Assembly (NCBI RefSeq): GCF_030690725.1
Contig: NZ_JAUYGD010000068.1
Coordinates: forward strand, 1 to 64,000
From: Pseudomonas sp.
GTDB lineage: Bacteria > Pseudomonadota > Gammaproteobacteria > Pseudomonadales > Pseudomonadaceae
Direction: 5' to 3'
DNA: 64,000 nucleotides
Part shown: positions 8,370-16,579 of the stretch, piece by piece
Layout of the letters: every line of letters starts with the position of its first letter
Position numbering within the stretch: position 1 is the first letter of the stretch
Notes under the pieces: model-generated
Database searches by the model: none
Told to the model about the DNA's origin: nothing
Seen by the model: only the letters and a program-made list of their open reading frames with translations
Translations under genes and position numbers: made by a program

Positions 8370-8846
8370 ATGACCTCGCCAAAACTGCCCCTGCTCGTTC
8401 TCGCCTGCGCCCTGCCCCTGGCAGCTTGCGCCGCCACGCCCGAGGCGCTCAAGCCTTACCCGGCGGCCAGCAGCGGCTATAACCGCCATGTGATCGAGCT
8501 ACCGGCACAAGCCGATGAGGCCGAACACAAGGTCGAGCTGATCGCCGGCAAAACCCTGGAAGTGGACTGCAACACCCAGCGCCTCGGCGGCCAGTGGCAG
8601 GAGAAAACCGTCGAAGGCTGGAGCTACAACTACTACGAGCTGGGCCAGGTCGGCCCGGCGATGAGCACCCTGATGGCCTGCCCCGACAACAGCCGCAAGC
8701 AGGCGTTTGTCCCGGTGGGTGGCGAGCCGCTGCTGGTGCGTTACAACAGCAAGCTGCCGCTGGTGATCTACGCCCCGGCCGATGTGCAGGTGCGTTACCG
8801 CATCTGGTCCGCTGCGCCCGACACCAGCCCCGCGCCGCAGCAATAA
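8370..8846 (+). CDS. eco: Ecotin-family serine protease inhibitor, possibly a lipoprotein
   Basis: The product is 158 residues from the ATG at 8370, which has AAGGA just upstream; an in-frame ATG at 8352 is less well placed. Ecotin features are clear: KPYPAASSGYNRHVIELP, the LEVDCNTQRLGG strand, EGWSYNYYELG, the inhibitory loop STLMACPDN (residues 99-107) and RYNSKLPLVIYAPADVQVRY. Cys67 and Cys104 correspond to the ecotin disulfide. Aligned to E. coli ecotin, the P1 position is Leu101 instead of Met. Ecotin dimers inhibit trypsin-fold proteases such as neutrophil elastase in the periplasm. The signal peptide ends LPLAAC, a plausible lipobox, so membrane anchoring is possible. Confidence 0.92.
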   Translation: MTSPKLPLLVLACALPLAACAATPEALKPYPAASSGYNRHVIELPAQADEAEHKVELIAGKTLEVDCNTQRLGGQWQEKTVEGWSYNYYELGQVGPAMSTLMACPDNSRKQAFVPVGGEPLLVRYNSKLPLVIYAPADVQVRYRIWSAAPDTSPAPQQ

Positions 8847-8861
8847 GCCGCCTGCGGGATC

Positions 8862-8887
8862 AACAGGCCGTATAACGCCGGCCTGTT
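8862..8887. terminator. Hairpin between convergent genes
   Basis: AACAGGCC (8862-8869) and GGCCTGTT (8880-8887) form a perfect 8-bp stem with a 10-base loop between the ecotin stop (8846) and the convergent gene end (8896). It lacks a U-tract on either strand, so termination is only probable. Confidence 0.45.
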
Positions 8888-8895
8888 CGCCACCC

Positions 8896-9201
8896 TCAGC
8901 TCGCCGGGCTAAGCATCTCGATCTGGCGAATCTCGAAATCACTGCGCAGGTAGTCCATACGCCGCGCATAAAACTCGCGCATATGCGGCAAGGCACTGTG
9001 GATGGCCAGATGCTCCTGCGACTGCCAGACCTCATAGAAGATAAACAGCGTCGGATCGTGGCTATCGCGCAGCATGTGGTAGGCGATGCAGCCCGCCTCG
9101 GCGCGGCTGGGCTCGACATAGGCGCGGAACAGCGCCGCAAACTCGGCGGCCTTTTCCGGCCGGGTGTGGGCGTGCAGGATAAATCCGTAGTGATCAGCCA
9201 T
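8896..9201 (-). CDS. Putative quinol monooxygenase (YgiN/ABM family)
   Basis: The product is 101 residues, a single ABM domain without signal peptide. The pattern is typical: GFILHAHTRPEKAAEFAALF (strand and helix), SRAEAGCIAYHMLRDS, then FIFYEVWQSQEHLAIH and PHMREF. YgiN of E. coli oxidises menadiol in a quinone redox cycle. In E. coli it sits beside mdaB, and here mdaB is also the next gene (9355), divergent with 153 bp between. That supports a shared role in quinone redox balance. It is convergent with ecotin. Confidence 0.85.
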   Translation of the reverse strand: MADHYGFILHAHTRPEKAAEFAALFRAYVEPSRAEAGCIAYHMLRDSHDPTLFIFYEVWQSQEHLAIHSALPHMREFYARRMDYLRSDFEIRQIEMLSPAS

Positions 9202-9354
9202 CTGAGGCTCCTGGCAGGGTGGGTTTATTTACCCTACAACAGCTAAAACTGATCAATTCATGCCTTTTAGTCACATGTCATTTGCGTGCCAGCGGCTGTT
9301 GCTACCCGCCTGCGCGCCCTAGCATGCCGCCATCAATTTACCGAGGCCCATGCC

Positions 9355-9936
9355 ATGAAGAAGATCCTGCTGCTCAACGGCGGTAAACAGTTCGCCCATT
9401 CCGATGGCCGCTACAACACCACCCTGCACGACACCGCACTGGCCTTTCTCGACCGCGCCGGTTTTGACCTCAAACACAGCCATATCGACAGCGGCTACGA
9501 CGTCGCCGAAGAGGTGGCGAAATTCCTCTGGGCCGACGTGATCATCTATCAGATGCCCGGCTGGTGGATGGGCGCGCCCTGGACGGTGAAGAAGTACATC
9601 GACGAGGTGTTTACCGAAGGCCACGGCAGCCTCTACGCCAGTGACGGCCGCACCCGCTCGGACGCCTCGCAAAAATACGGCAGCGGCGGCCTGATTCAGG
9701 GCAAGCAATACATGCTGTCACTGACCTGGAACGCCCCGCAGCAAGCCTTCGACGACCCGACTGACTTCTTCGAAGGTAATGGCGTGGACGCCGTCTACCT
9801 GCCCTTCCACAAGGCCAACCAGTTTCTCGGCATGAGCGCCCTACCAACCTTCCTCTGCGTCGACGTGATGAAGCGCCCCGCCATCGAGGCCGACATCCTC
9901 CGCTATGAGCAACATCTGGCGCAGGTGCTGGGCTAA
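9355..9936 (+). CDS. mdaB: NADPH-dependent quinone reductase MdaB
   Basis: The product is 193 residues from the ATG at 9355; the frame is open further upstream, but this start gives the family N-terminus MKKILLLNGGKQFAHS. Flavodoxin-like fold features are the FAD-contacting YQMPGWWMGAPWTVKKYIDE (residues about 63-82), the DGRTRSD loop and TWNAPQQAFDDP. MdaB carries out two-electron reduction of quinones with NADPH and protects against redox-cycling drugs. The neighbouring YgiN-like gene on the opposite strand mirrors the E. coli pairing. There is no signal peptide. Confidence 0.92.
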   Translation: MKKILLLNGGKQFAHSDGRYNTTLHDTALAFLDRAGFDLKHSHIDSGYDVAEEVAKFLWADVIIYQMPGWWMGAPWTVKKYIDEVFTEGHGSLYASDGRTRSDASQKYGSGGLIQGKQYMLSLTWNAPQQAFDDPTDFFEGNGVDAVYLPFHKANQFLGMSALPTFLCVDVMKRPAIEADILRYEQHLAQVLG

Positions 9937-9946
9937 GCAACTGGCT

Positions 9947-10456
9947 TTAGCGGCAAAGGGGCAAGGCCAACAGCTGCGCCCCCAGCCAGCCGGCCAGGTA
10001 CACACCCAGGCCGAACACCAGATGGGTGACCAACGCACGCAACCTGACCTGCCAGGGATTGGCCATCCGTGAAGCCGCCAGGCCCATGCCGAACCCCGGC
10101 TGCATCAGCAGCAACGGCGCCGCCACGCTGACAATGCCGAGCAGCAACGCCGGCAACAGCGTTGGCCGGCATAGCCAGTGCGGCCCGACTAGCGCCACAA
10201 ACAGGCCGACGAAGGCCACTCCGATCAGGTAATGGCTGCACCAACCCAGCAGCCGCTCGCCACGCACCGGTTGCGCCTTGCCGATGGCCGCATGCTGGAA
10301 ACGGCCATGGCGCATATGCCCCAGCCAGCGGCCGACCAGGGCGTAGTCCAGCGAGGCAATGCCGAACCAGCGCCGCCGCGCCAGCGCCCAGGCATCCATC
10401 AGCAGCGTTGCGCCCATGCCCACCAACAGCATGTGCAGGATCAATTGACTGTTCAT
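9947..10456 (-). CDS. DUF2938 family membrane protein
   Basis: The product is 169 residues from the ATG at 10456. It has four hydrophobic segments: about 5-22 (LILHMLLVGMGATLLMDAW), 74-92, 98-117 and 140-162. The WALARRRWFGIASLDYALVG and WLGHMRHGRFQH motifs are characteristic of DUF2938. The function is unknown. It lies 81 bp from a divergent MerR-type regulator with a perfect half-palindrome between, so it is likely the regulator's target. It is convergent with mdaB (10-bp gap). Confidence 0.8.
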   Translation of the reverse strand: MNSQLILHMLLVGMGATLLMDAWALARRRWFGIASLDYALVGRWLGHMRHGRFQHAAIGKAQPVRGERLLGWCSHYLIGVAFVGLFVALVGPHWLCRPTLLPALLLGIVSVAAPLLLMQPGFGMGLAASRMANPWQVRLRALVTHLVFGLGVYLAGWLGAQLLALPLCR

Positions 10457-10506
10457 ATTCACCTCTTTTGCTTTGTCTGAAAGGCTGTTTTCATAAGCCT
10501 GCCAGT

Positions 10507-10520
10507 TCAAGTCAACTTGA
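10507..10520. promoter_or_regulatory. MerR-type operator between DUF2938 gene and merR
   Basis: TCAAGT (10507-10512) and ACTTGA (10515-10520) form a perfect 6-bp inverted repeat with a 2-bp centre. On the minus strand it directly follows TTGACC (10526-10521), a good -35, as in MerR-regulated promoters where the operator sits in the long spacer. I could not find a convincing -10 at 19-20 bp, so the promoter geometry is uncertain. The core resembles a SoxR box, but the adjacent regulator is not SoxR. Confidence 0.7.
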
Positions 10521-10537
10521 GGTCAAGGATGAAAGAG

Positions 10538-10954
10538 ATGGATATCGGTAAAGTCTCACGCTGGTCCGGTTTGCCGGCGTCGACCCTGCGCTATTACGAA
10601 GAGAAAGGCCTGATCCGCTCTATCGGCCGTAATGGCCTCAAGCGGGTGTTCAGCGAATCGGTGATCCAACGCCTGGCGCTGATCGCCCTCGGCCGCGAGG
10701 CGGGGTTTTCCCTGGATGAAATCGCCACCATGCTCGCCGCAGGCAACCAGCCGGCGATTGACCGCGCGCAGCTGCAAGCCAAGGCCGTCGAGCTGGACCG
10801 CAGCATCAAACGCCTCAGCGCCATCCGCGACGGCCTGCGCCACGCGGCCTCCTGCCCGGCGGAAAATCACCTAGAGTGTCCAAAATTCCAGCAGCTGATG
10901 AGCCTGGCCGCCCGCACCACGGCCAGAACCAGGGTTCACCCGCCGCTCAAATAA
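10538..10954 (+). CDS. MerR-family regulator with a CueR-like C-x7-C loop
   Basis: The product is 138 residues from the ATG at 10538 (MDIGKVS), with AAGGA nine bases upstream; an ATG at 10529 is the alternative. The MerR winged helix is complete (VSRWSGLPASTLRYYEEKGL; GREAGFSLDEIATML), followed by the dimerisation helix. Near the C-terminus CPAENHLEC places two Cys seven residues apart, as in the metal loop of CueR/CadR. The residue aligned with CueR Ser77 is not Ser or Cys, so metal sensing is uncertain and a thiol-redox or other signal is possible. The target is probably the divergent DUF2938 gene. Confidence 0.85.
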   Translation: MDIGKVSRWSGLPASTLRYYEEKGLIRSIGRNGLKRVFSESVIQRLALIALGREAGFSLDEIATMLAAGNQPAIDRAQLQAKAVELDRSIKRLSAIRDGLRHAASCPAENHLECPKFQQLMSLAARTTARTRVHPPLK

Positions 10955-11208
10955 GCGGAGCGTCAGGCACGCGCCATAGCCAAACGCCAGCATCCGTTCG
11001 TCTTACTGCATAGCTTGCCGGATGGACGGCACATCACATTGAAAAACGCCGTCCCATACTGATTTTCCTCATGTGCTTCGCGCTGTGTGCATGAGATCAA
11101 CCACATGGATATCAATCCAAGGGTGACGTGCCACAGCAGTGCAGTAGCTCGAGCAGTGAGAAGTTTTACGGGCAGGGTGCGCCCCTTGTTGAATAGGAGT
11201 GTTCAGCA
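10955..11208. other. 254-bp gap upstream of the metalloprotease operon
   Basis: No gene is seen. The last bases carry AGGAG (11195-11199), the ribosome-binding site for the ATG at 11209. A promoter for the three-gene operon probably lies here, but I could not pick a single convincing -35/-10 pair. The frame running from 11087 into the next gene is a shadow in another phase. Confidence 0.5.
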
Positions 11209-13329
11209 ATGTCGCATCTGCCTGAAAGTTCGAAAATCCCGCCCATGCCCGACCTGCTTCCGCCCAGCGCAGAAGATGGCCCCGGCCTTAGTAACGCCAA
11301 CATCAGCAACGCCAACCTGGCGATCAATCCCAACCTGCAGCTGCAACCCGGACCAATCATCCTCCCGCAGTTGCGCAGCTTGCGGGCCGGCTGCTGGCTG
11401 CTCAACTACAAGCCCAGTGGTGCACCGCTGGTGTCGTATGACGGCACGCTGCGGGTCGAGTCGCACAGCGAAGGCCGCACGGCCAGTGGCGACCTTTATC
11501 AGCGGCCGGTGATCTTCCTGCCGCTGCCCATCACCTCGCCTATACCGCTGCAAAACACTCTCAAACCCAGTGTCAGCCTGACGCCCAGACCCATCCTGCT
11601 GGCGGGCCCCAACCCGGCGTCGGGCATCCCGATTCTGCCGCGCTCGCGCTACCGCTACTACGTGCGGGTGACGACGCTGCCGGAGTACTTCTACCTGGGC
11701 AACAGCTTCAGTCTGGGCTTCCAGCTGTATCGCTTCACAGAGCCCAATAGCTGGGCGCTGGAGAGCACGCTGACTGCGCAGATGGTACGGATGACTGGGC
11801 CAGCAGGCTTTCCGTCACCCTCGGACTATGCCGAAGGCGATGTGAAAAACGCTGCCAATGTGGTGGTCGGACGCTTGACCATGGGCTGGCTATCCACCTA
11901 CCTGCGCCGCTGCACGGTGGAGATCGACACCGTCAGCGGTTCCGAACGACCAACCAACAGCGGCATCGGCCATACCTGGACCAGCCTGATGGATGCGGTG
12001 GGTTGGCAAACCACAGTGCACCTCAGCGATACCAATGTCGCCGAGCCCAGCGGCAACTCCTGGTCCAATGCAGAAATGCACGCGGCCATGCTGGCGCGGC
12101 GCGCGGTGGTCAACCTCGACAGCGAGTGGCGCTATCACGTGCTGGCGGTGAAGAACATCGACTCCACTCCACGCGGAATCATGTACGACAACGGCGGCAC
12201 CGACTCCAACAACGTGCCACGCGAGGGTGTGGGGATTGCCTCGCACTGGACCATTTCCGCCGGCTGGGGCACGGTCAGCGGTCAGCGCTTTGGCACGGCG
12301 GCAGCGCCCTACTTCCGCACTGCGGTGCATGAGCTGGGGCATGCCATGGGCCTGTACCACAACTCGGCGGACTTCGGCTTTATGTGCACGAGCGATGTGA
12401 TCGCGGCTGCCGGTACGCCTGCCACGCCGTTCCCGAGCAATATCCAGTGGTCCTTCCACCCGGATAACCTCAAGCAACTGCGTCACTACCCTGACCCCTT
12501 CGTGCGTCCAGGTTCGGTAGCCTTCGGCAGCGCCTCCACAGCCACCCCAAGCATCTCGCCGACGGATCTGGAAGCGGACGTGCTTGGCCTGGATCTGAAG
12601 ATCACCCCGCTGCTCGGCGAACTGCCGTTGGGGGCACCAGTGCGGATCGGCGTCACCCTGCGCAACCATGGTGATCAGCCGCTGCTGGTGCCGGCAAGCC
12701 TGAGCCTGAAAAGCGAGAGCGTCAGCGGCAGCGTGACCGACCCATCGGGCAACGTGCGGACCTTCCGCACCATCATCCACTGCATCGAAGACTCGCCATT
12801 CAAGGTGCTTAACCCTGGTGAGCAGATCGAGGAGTCGATGACCCTGATGCGCGGCGCCGAAGGTGCGTTGTTCGGTGTATCGGGCATCCACCAGGTGCAG
12901 GTCGAAGTGCATTGGGAAGTGGATGGCATGCTTGCCCATCTGGCGGACAGCGCCAGTGTGATGGTCACCGCTGCCGTCGACGCCAATCACGCGGAAGCTG
13001 CGCACAAGGTGCTCACCACCCCGGATGCCCATCTGGTGCTGGCCATCGGCGGTGATCACCTGACTGACGGCATCGCGGCGATCCAGGCGGCGTTGGACTC
13101 TCCGGTGCTCAAACCGCACTTTGCCGCCATCGAGACCAAGCGCCTGGCCAGTCGTTTTATGAAGCGCAAACCAGACGCCAAAGCGGCGACGGCGCTGCTC
13201 GATTACGACACGGTGATGAGCGGCAGCGAGCATGACAAGCTCGAACGCTTGCTCGGCGACGCGGGCGGCAGTTTGCCGAAGGCCGGCAAGGCCAAGGCCA
13301 AGCCAACTCGCCTGACCAGCGCCAAGTAG
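11209..13329 (+). CDS. Metzincin-type zinc metalloprotease with C-terminal Ig-like region
   Basis: The product is 706 residues. The zinc site is H374-E-L-G-H378 followed by AMGLY and H384, the metzincin pattern HExxHxxGxxH. Met392 in GFMC could be the Met-turn. The first 60 residues contain an NISNANLAINPNLQLQPG low-complexity stretch rather than a signal peptide. Residues about 430-610 look beta-rich and Ig-like (IGVTLRNHGDQPLLVPASLS; EVHWEVDG). The C-terminus is Lys/Ala-rich (KAGKAKAKPT). I do not recognise a named family. It heads an operon with a 99-residue protein (76 bp gap) and a HAD/M1-like fusion. With no signal peptide, either intracellular action or a dedicated exporter must be considered. 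Confidence 0.8.
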   Translation: MSHLPESSKIPPMPDLLPPSAEDGPGLSNANISNANLAINPNLQLQPGPIILPQLRSLRAGCWLLNYKPSGAPLVSYDGTLRVESHSEGRTASGDLYQRPVIFLPLPITSPIPLQNTLKPSVSLTPRPILLAGPNPASGIPILPRSRYRYYVRVTTLPEYFYLGNSFSLGFQLYRFTEPNSWALESTLTAQMVRMTGPAGFPSPSDYAEGDVKNAANVVVGRLTMGWLSTYLRRCTVEIDTVSGSERPTNSGIGHTWTSLMDAVGWQTTVHLSDTNVAEPSGNSWSNAEMHAAMLARRAVVNLDSEWRYHVLAVKNIDSTPRGIMYDNGGTDSNNVPREGVGIASHWTISAGWGTVSGQRFGTAAAPYFRTAVHELGHAMGLYHNSADFGFMCTSDVIAAAGTPATPFPSNIQWSFHPDNLKQLRHYPDPFVRPGSVAFGSASTATPSISPTDLEADVLGLDLKITPLLGELPLGAPVRIGVTLRNHGDQPLLVPASLSLKSESVSGSVTDPSGNVRTFRTIIHCIEDSPFKVLNPGEQIEESMTLMRGAEGALFGVSGIHQVQVEVHWEVDGMLAHLADSASVMVTAAVDANHAEAAHKVLTTPDAHLVLAIGGDHLTDGIAAIQAALDSPVLKPHFAAIETKRLASRFMKRKPDAKAATALLDYDTVMSGSEHDKLERLLGDAGGSLPKAGKAKAKPTRLTSAK

Positions 13330-13404
13330 TGCAAACGCAGTAAAACGGAATGCGCGGGGCCCATGCCCCGCGCACTCCAAACCAAGCGACCAAGGAGAGT
13401 CAGA

Positions 13405-13704
13405 ATGGAATTGCATGAGGCACAACTGTCAGGCAACTGGCACAAGAACAGCCAGGAACAATGCGCCGCCGGTTATGCCGCGCACCTGCACCTGCAGAGC
13501 AATGGCCTGTATGTCGGCAGCAGCGAACCCGCCGGCACCTTCACCTGGTGGGACCAGGGTACTTGGGCGCTGCAGGGGCCCGGCAAGCTGGCCATTTCTA
13601 CCGCCAATGACGAAGTCGTCACTTACACCTACAGCCTCAGTGACGGCACCCTGACCTTTACCGACCCTGCGGGCTGTCGCTTCAGCTATCGCCGCGCGCC
13701 CTGA
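13405..13704 (+). CDS. Small beta-rich protein between two protease-like genes
   Basis: The product is 99 residues, with AGGAG (13393-13397) before the ATG at 13405. It begins MELHEAQLSGNWHKNSQEQ and continues with alternating polar and hydrophobic strands (YAAHLHLQSNGLYVGS; GTWALQGPGKLAIS; TYTYSLSDGTLTFTD). This suggests a small beta-barrel or META/lipocalin-like fold, such as is often found in protease inhibitors or ligand binders. Two Cys (CAAGY; GCRFSY) could pair. No signal peptide is present and I do not recognise a family. Its position between the two peptidase-like genes suggests a partner, chaperone or inhibitor role, which is inference. Confidence 0.75.
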   Translation: MELHEAQLSGNWHKNSQEQCAAGYAAHLHLQSNGLYVGSSEPAGTFTWWDQGTWALQGPGKLAISTANDEVVTYTYSLSDGTLTFTDPAGCRFSYRRAP

Positions 13705-13770
13705 ACGGAGCATGCCGTGCAGAGGCACGGCCCCTAGCAAGAGCCTTTTACGCATCGCCAAGGAGGCACC

Positions 13771-16560
13771 ATGTCTGGCTCAATTGTTCCCACCATAGTC
13801 TTCTTCGACCTGGGCGATACCCTGACATTTACCGGCCCCGGCGGCGTACGGATGCGTTATGCCGACTGCCTGGATTGCCTGCAAGTGCTCAAGGCACGCG
13901 GCTATCGCCTCGGCCTGCTGTCCGATCAGGCAGCCAGCACCAGCGTGGCCAACGTGCTGGCGACACTTACAGCGCTGCATCTGGCCCGCTATATCGAGCC
14001 GGCGCTGATCACCCTGTCCAGCGAACTGCCGGGCAACCTCGGCAAACCCGCACAAGCGATCTTCGATCTGGCGCTGAGCAAGGCCCAGCACAGCGCGGCC
14101 AGTGAACGGGCGATCTTTATTACCGAGAACCTGGCCCATGTGCAGGCGGCCCGCAGCTATGGCTGGCGCGCCATTCTCAAGCGCAACAGCGGCAACTGCG
14201 TGGCCAGCGAAGGCGAATGCGTCAGCGGTCTGGCCGGTTTGCTGGCCAAGCTACCGCCACTGGCTGCGCCAAACAGCAGCCTGGCCCTGGCACCGCCACC
14301 CAAACTGGTCGATGGTCTGTGGGCGGTGCCCATGGATATCGTGCGAATCGACGCCAGCTTGCTGTTCGATGCCGCCACGCAGCAGATCAGCGGCGACGCC
14401 ACCCTGGAGTTTCGCCTCGGCAAACATGCTGGCTGCCCGATCTTCGACCTGCGCCAAAGCGTCACCGGTGTGTGGCTGGATAGCGTGGTGGTTGCGCCAG
14501 CCGATGTTGCCAGCCATGACTTCGGCGGTGGCGCCAATGCCAATCTGCGCGTGCTCAACCGGGTGCTGGATGCAGGCAGCAGCCACAGCCTGCGCCTGAC
14601 CTATGCGGTCGGCGTGCCGCAGGCCTCCATGGCCGGCTCCTACCTACCGCAGATCGTCTGGAGCGCGGGCCCGCGACTGGCATTCAACTTCGGTTTTACT
14701 GACCTGGGCGCAGGGCGTTATCTGGAAGCCTTTGTGCCGGCCAACCTGATTCACGATCAGTTCGAGCTAAGCCTACAACTGCGCCTGACAGGCACCGCCG
14801 TGGCGCATACACCGATCAGCAATGGCACCCTCAACGTGCTGGGCGCCAATCACTGGCGCATCGACTTTCCCGCGCGTTTCAGCGCCCTGTCGCCACTGCT
14901 GGAGCTACGCGCCAGCGACAGCCTACAAAGCACCACGGTGAATACCGTGCTGCCGGTATCCGGCAGCAATGTCGCGATCACCACCTGGAAACTCACCAGC
15001 AACGCCGCCAATCTGCTTAACCAGGCCAACGCCATCGCCGGCTTCCTCGCTGACAACGAAAACAGCTCCGGACGCTATATCCACGGCAACCGCTTTACCG
15101 CCTTTATCCACCAGGGCGGCATGGAATACGACGGCGGCACCACTACCAGCACCGGCCCACTGCGCCACGAAACCTTTCACAGCTGGTGGGCGCGCGGGCT
15201 GAAGCCGGCAAGCCAGGCCGACGCCTGGTTCGACGAAGCCTGGACGACCTACCACGACAACGGCGCGGCGGGTGTGCAGCCCTTCAACTTCGCCGAAGCG
15301 GCATTAGCGTTGTGCCCGCGCAACCCGTGGGTGCGGGTTACCCACGGTTCCTCCTACGGAGCTGGCGAACGTTTCTGGAAAGGCATGGCTGGCTTGCTCG
15401 GTGCCGCGCCGCTGGGCGATCTGATGCGCAGTTTCTATCTGGCGCGTTACCCGCAACCGGTAAAAACCGAAGAGCTGGAGTGCTTTCTACTGGCCCGTGG
15501 TGGCAACCCAACCTGCGTGGATGCCTTCCACCGCTTCGTCTACGGCCTACCCGATCCGGCGCCGCTGCCGGATGTCTGGCTGCGCGACGATGCCGCCGAT
15601 CCCGGCGCCAACAACTGGGGCGGACGTTTCTGGGATTCACCGGATCTGTGGATTCGTAACCGCGACGACGATGGCCTGGAACATCAGAACCTTGAGTTCG
15701 GCCAGGACAACTGGATTCACGCCCGCGTGCGCAACCGGAGCGCCACGGCCAGCGCACGGTATCTGGTGGTCAGTTTCAATATCAAGCAGTACGCCGGTAG
15801 CCAGTTTGTCTACCCAGCCGACTTCCTCCCGGCGGTTACCGCAGCAGCGGATTTCGACCTAGGCCCCGGCGAGACGCGCATCGTCAAGGCGCGCCTGCCG
15901 CGCAATGCAATACCGCCAGTGGGCAGCCACCCTTGCCTGCTGGCTGCGCTGTTCAGCCGTTTCGATCATCCGCAGGCCGGACGCCATGTGTGGCAGCAGA
16001 ACAACCTGGCGCAGAAGAACCTCAGCGTGATCGATCTGGCCCCCAATCTGTGGATAGTGTTGCCCTTTATGGCCACCAGTCTGCGCGCCCGGCAGACGCG
16101 CAGCGTGCTATTCGAACTGCTGCGCCCCGAGGGGCTGGAAACACTGCAAGCCAGCCTGCTGCTGGATAAACGCGCGCTGGCGCCCACGCTCAAGGCCAGT
16201 GCCCTGCGCTTGCCGGAGCTGGCAGACACTTCGACAGCCAGAGCAAAACCTATGGCAGATGAGCCACTGGATTGCGCCAGCCACGCCTGCGCGGCAATGC
16301 CAAGCACCGATCAGCTATTGACCAGTAAGACCCCGGAGCGACTCGCCGAGACCTTTCCCGCCGCACTGGAGCTGAAGTTTGCCAAGGGTAAACAGGCGCA
16401 GCTGCCAGTCGTGCTACGCCCACTGGAGTCGCAACGGTTGGGACTGCGCGTCATGGTGCCGGCAGACGCCAAGCGCGGCAGCAGCTTTACCCTGGATTTG
16501 GTGCAGCGAGAGAACGGCAAGATAGTCGGCGGGGTGGCGCTGCGCATCAATGTGCGCTGA
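13771..16560 (+). CDS. HAD-like / M1-type gluzincin fusion protein
   Basis: The product is 929 residues with a strong AGGAGG site five bases before the ATG. Residues about 8-165 are HAD-like, but the first motif is D13-L-G-D16-T, so the second catalytic Asp is Gly, and the last motif reads ITEN instead of paired Asp. Phosphatase activity is therefore doubtful. Residues about 180-400 are beta-rich, as in the M1 N-terminal domain. The peptidase signature follows: G449-G-M-E-Y453 in the place of GAMEN, then H466-E-T-F-H470 with E489 exactly 18 residues later. After about residue 600 come Ig-like strands (WIHARVRNRSATASARYLVV). There is no signal peptide. It is the last gene of the metzincin operon. 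Confidence 0.8.
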   Translation: MSGSIVPTIVFFDLGDTLTFTGPGGVRMRYADCLDCLQVLKARGYRLGLLSDQAASTSVANVLATLTALHLARYIEPALITLSSELPGNLGKPAQAIFDLALSKAQHSAASERAIFITENLAHVQAARSYGWRAILKRNSGNCVASEGECVSGLAGLLAKLPPLAAPNSSLALAPPPKLVDGLWAVPMDIVRIDASLLFDAATQQISGDATLEFRLGKHAGCPIFDLRQSVTGVWLDSVVVAPADVASHDFGGGANANLRVLNRVLDAGSSHSLRLTYAVGVPQASMAGSYLPQIVWSAGPRLAFNFGFTDLGAGRYLEAFVPANLIHDQFELSLQLRLTGTAVAHTPISNGTLNVLGANHWRIDFPARFSALSPLLELRASDSLQSTTVNTVLPVSGSNVAITTWKLTSNAANLLNQANAIAGFLADNENSSGRYIHGNRFTAFIHQGGMEYDGGTTTSTGPLRHETFHSWWARGLKPASQADAWFDEAWTTYHDNGAAGVQPFNFAEAALALCPRNPWVRVTHGSSYGAGERFWKGMAGLLGAAPLGDLMRSFYLARYPQPVKTEELECFLLARGGNPTCVDAFHRFVYGLPDPAPLPDVWLRDDAADPGANNWGGRFWDSPDLWIRNRDDDGLEHQNLEFGQDNWIHARVRNRSATASARYLVVSFNIKQYAGSQFVYPADFLPAVTAAADFDLGPGETRIVKARLPRNAIPPVGSHPCLLAALFSRFDHPQAGRHVWQQNNLAQKNLSVIDLAPNLWIVLPFMATSLRARQTRSVLFELLRPEGLETLQASLLLDKRALAPTLKASALRLPELADTSTARAKPMADEPLDCASHACAAMPSTDQLLTSKTPERLAETFPAALELKFAKGKQAQLPVVLRPLESQRLGLRVMVPADAKRGSSFTLDLVQRENGKIVGGVALRINVR

Positions 16561-16579
16561 GCAGCGCTACCACCACGGG

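Noticed and set aside
10507..10954. SoxR with its SoxR box
   Set aside because: The operator half-sites match, but the regulator lacks the four-Cys iron-sulfur cluster motif of SoxR and instead has a C-x7-C loop.
11890..13425. A 511-codon minus-strand frame inside the metzincin gene
   Set aside because: It is the antisense shadow of a high-GC coding region, with low-complexity His/Arg content and no domain.
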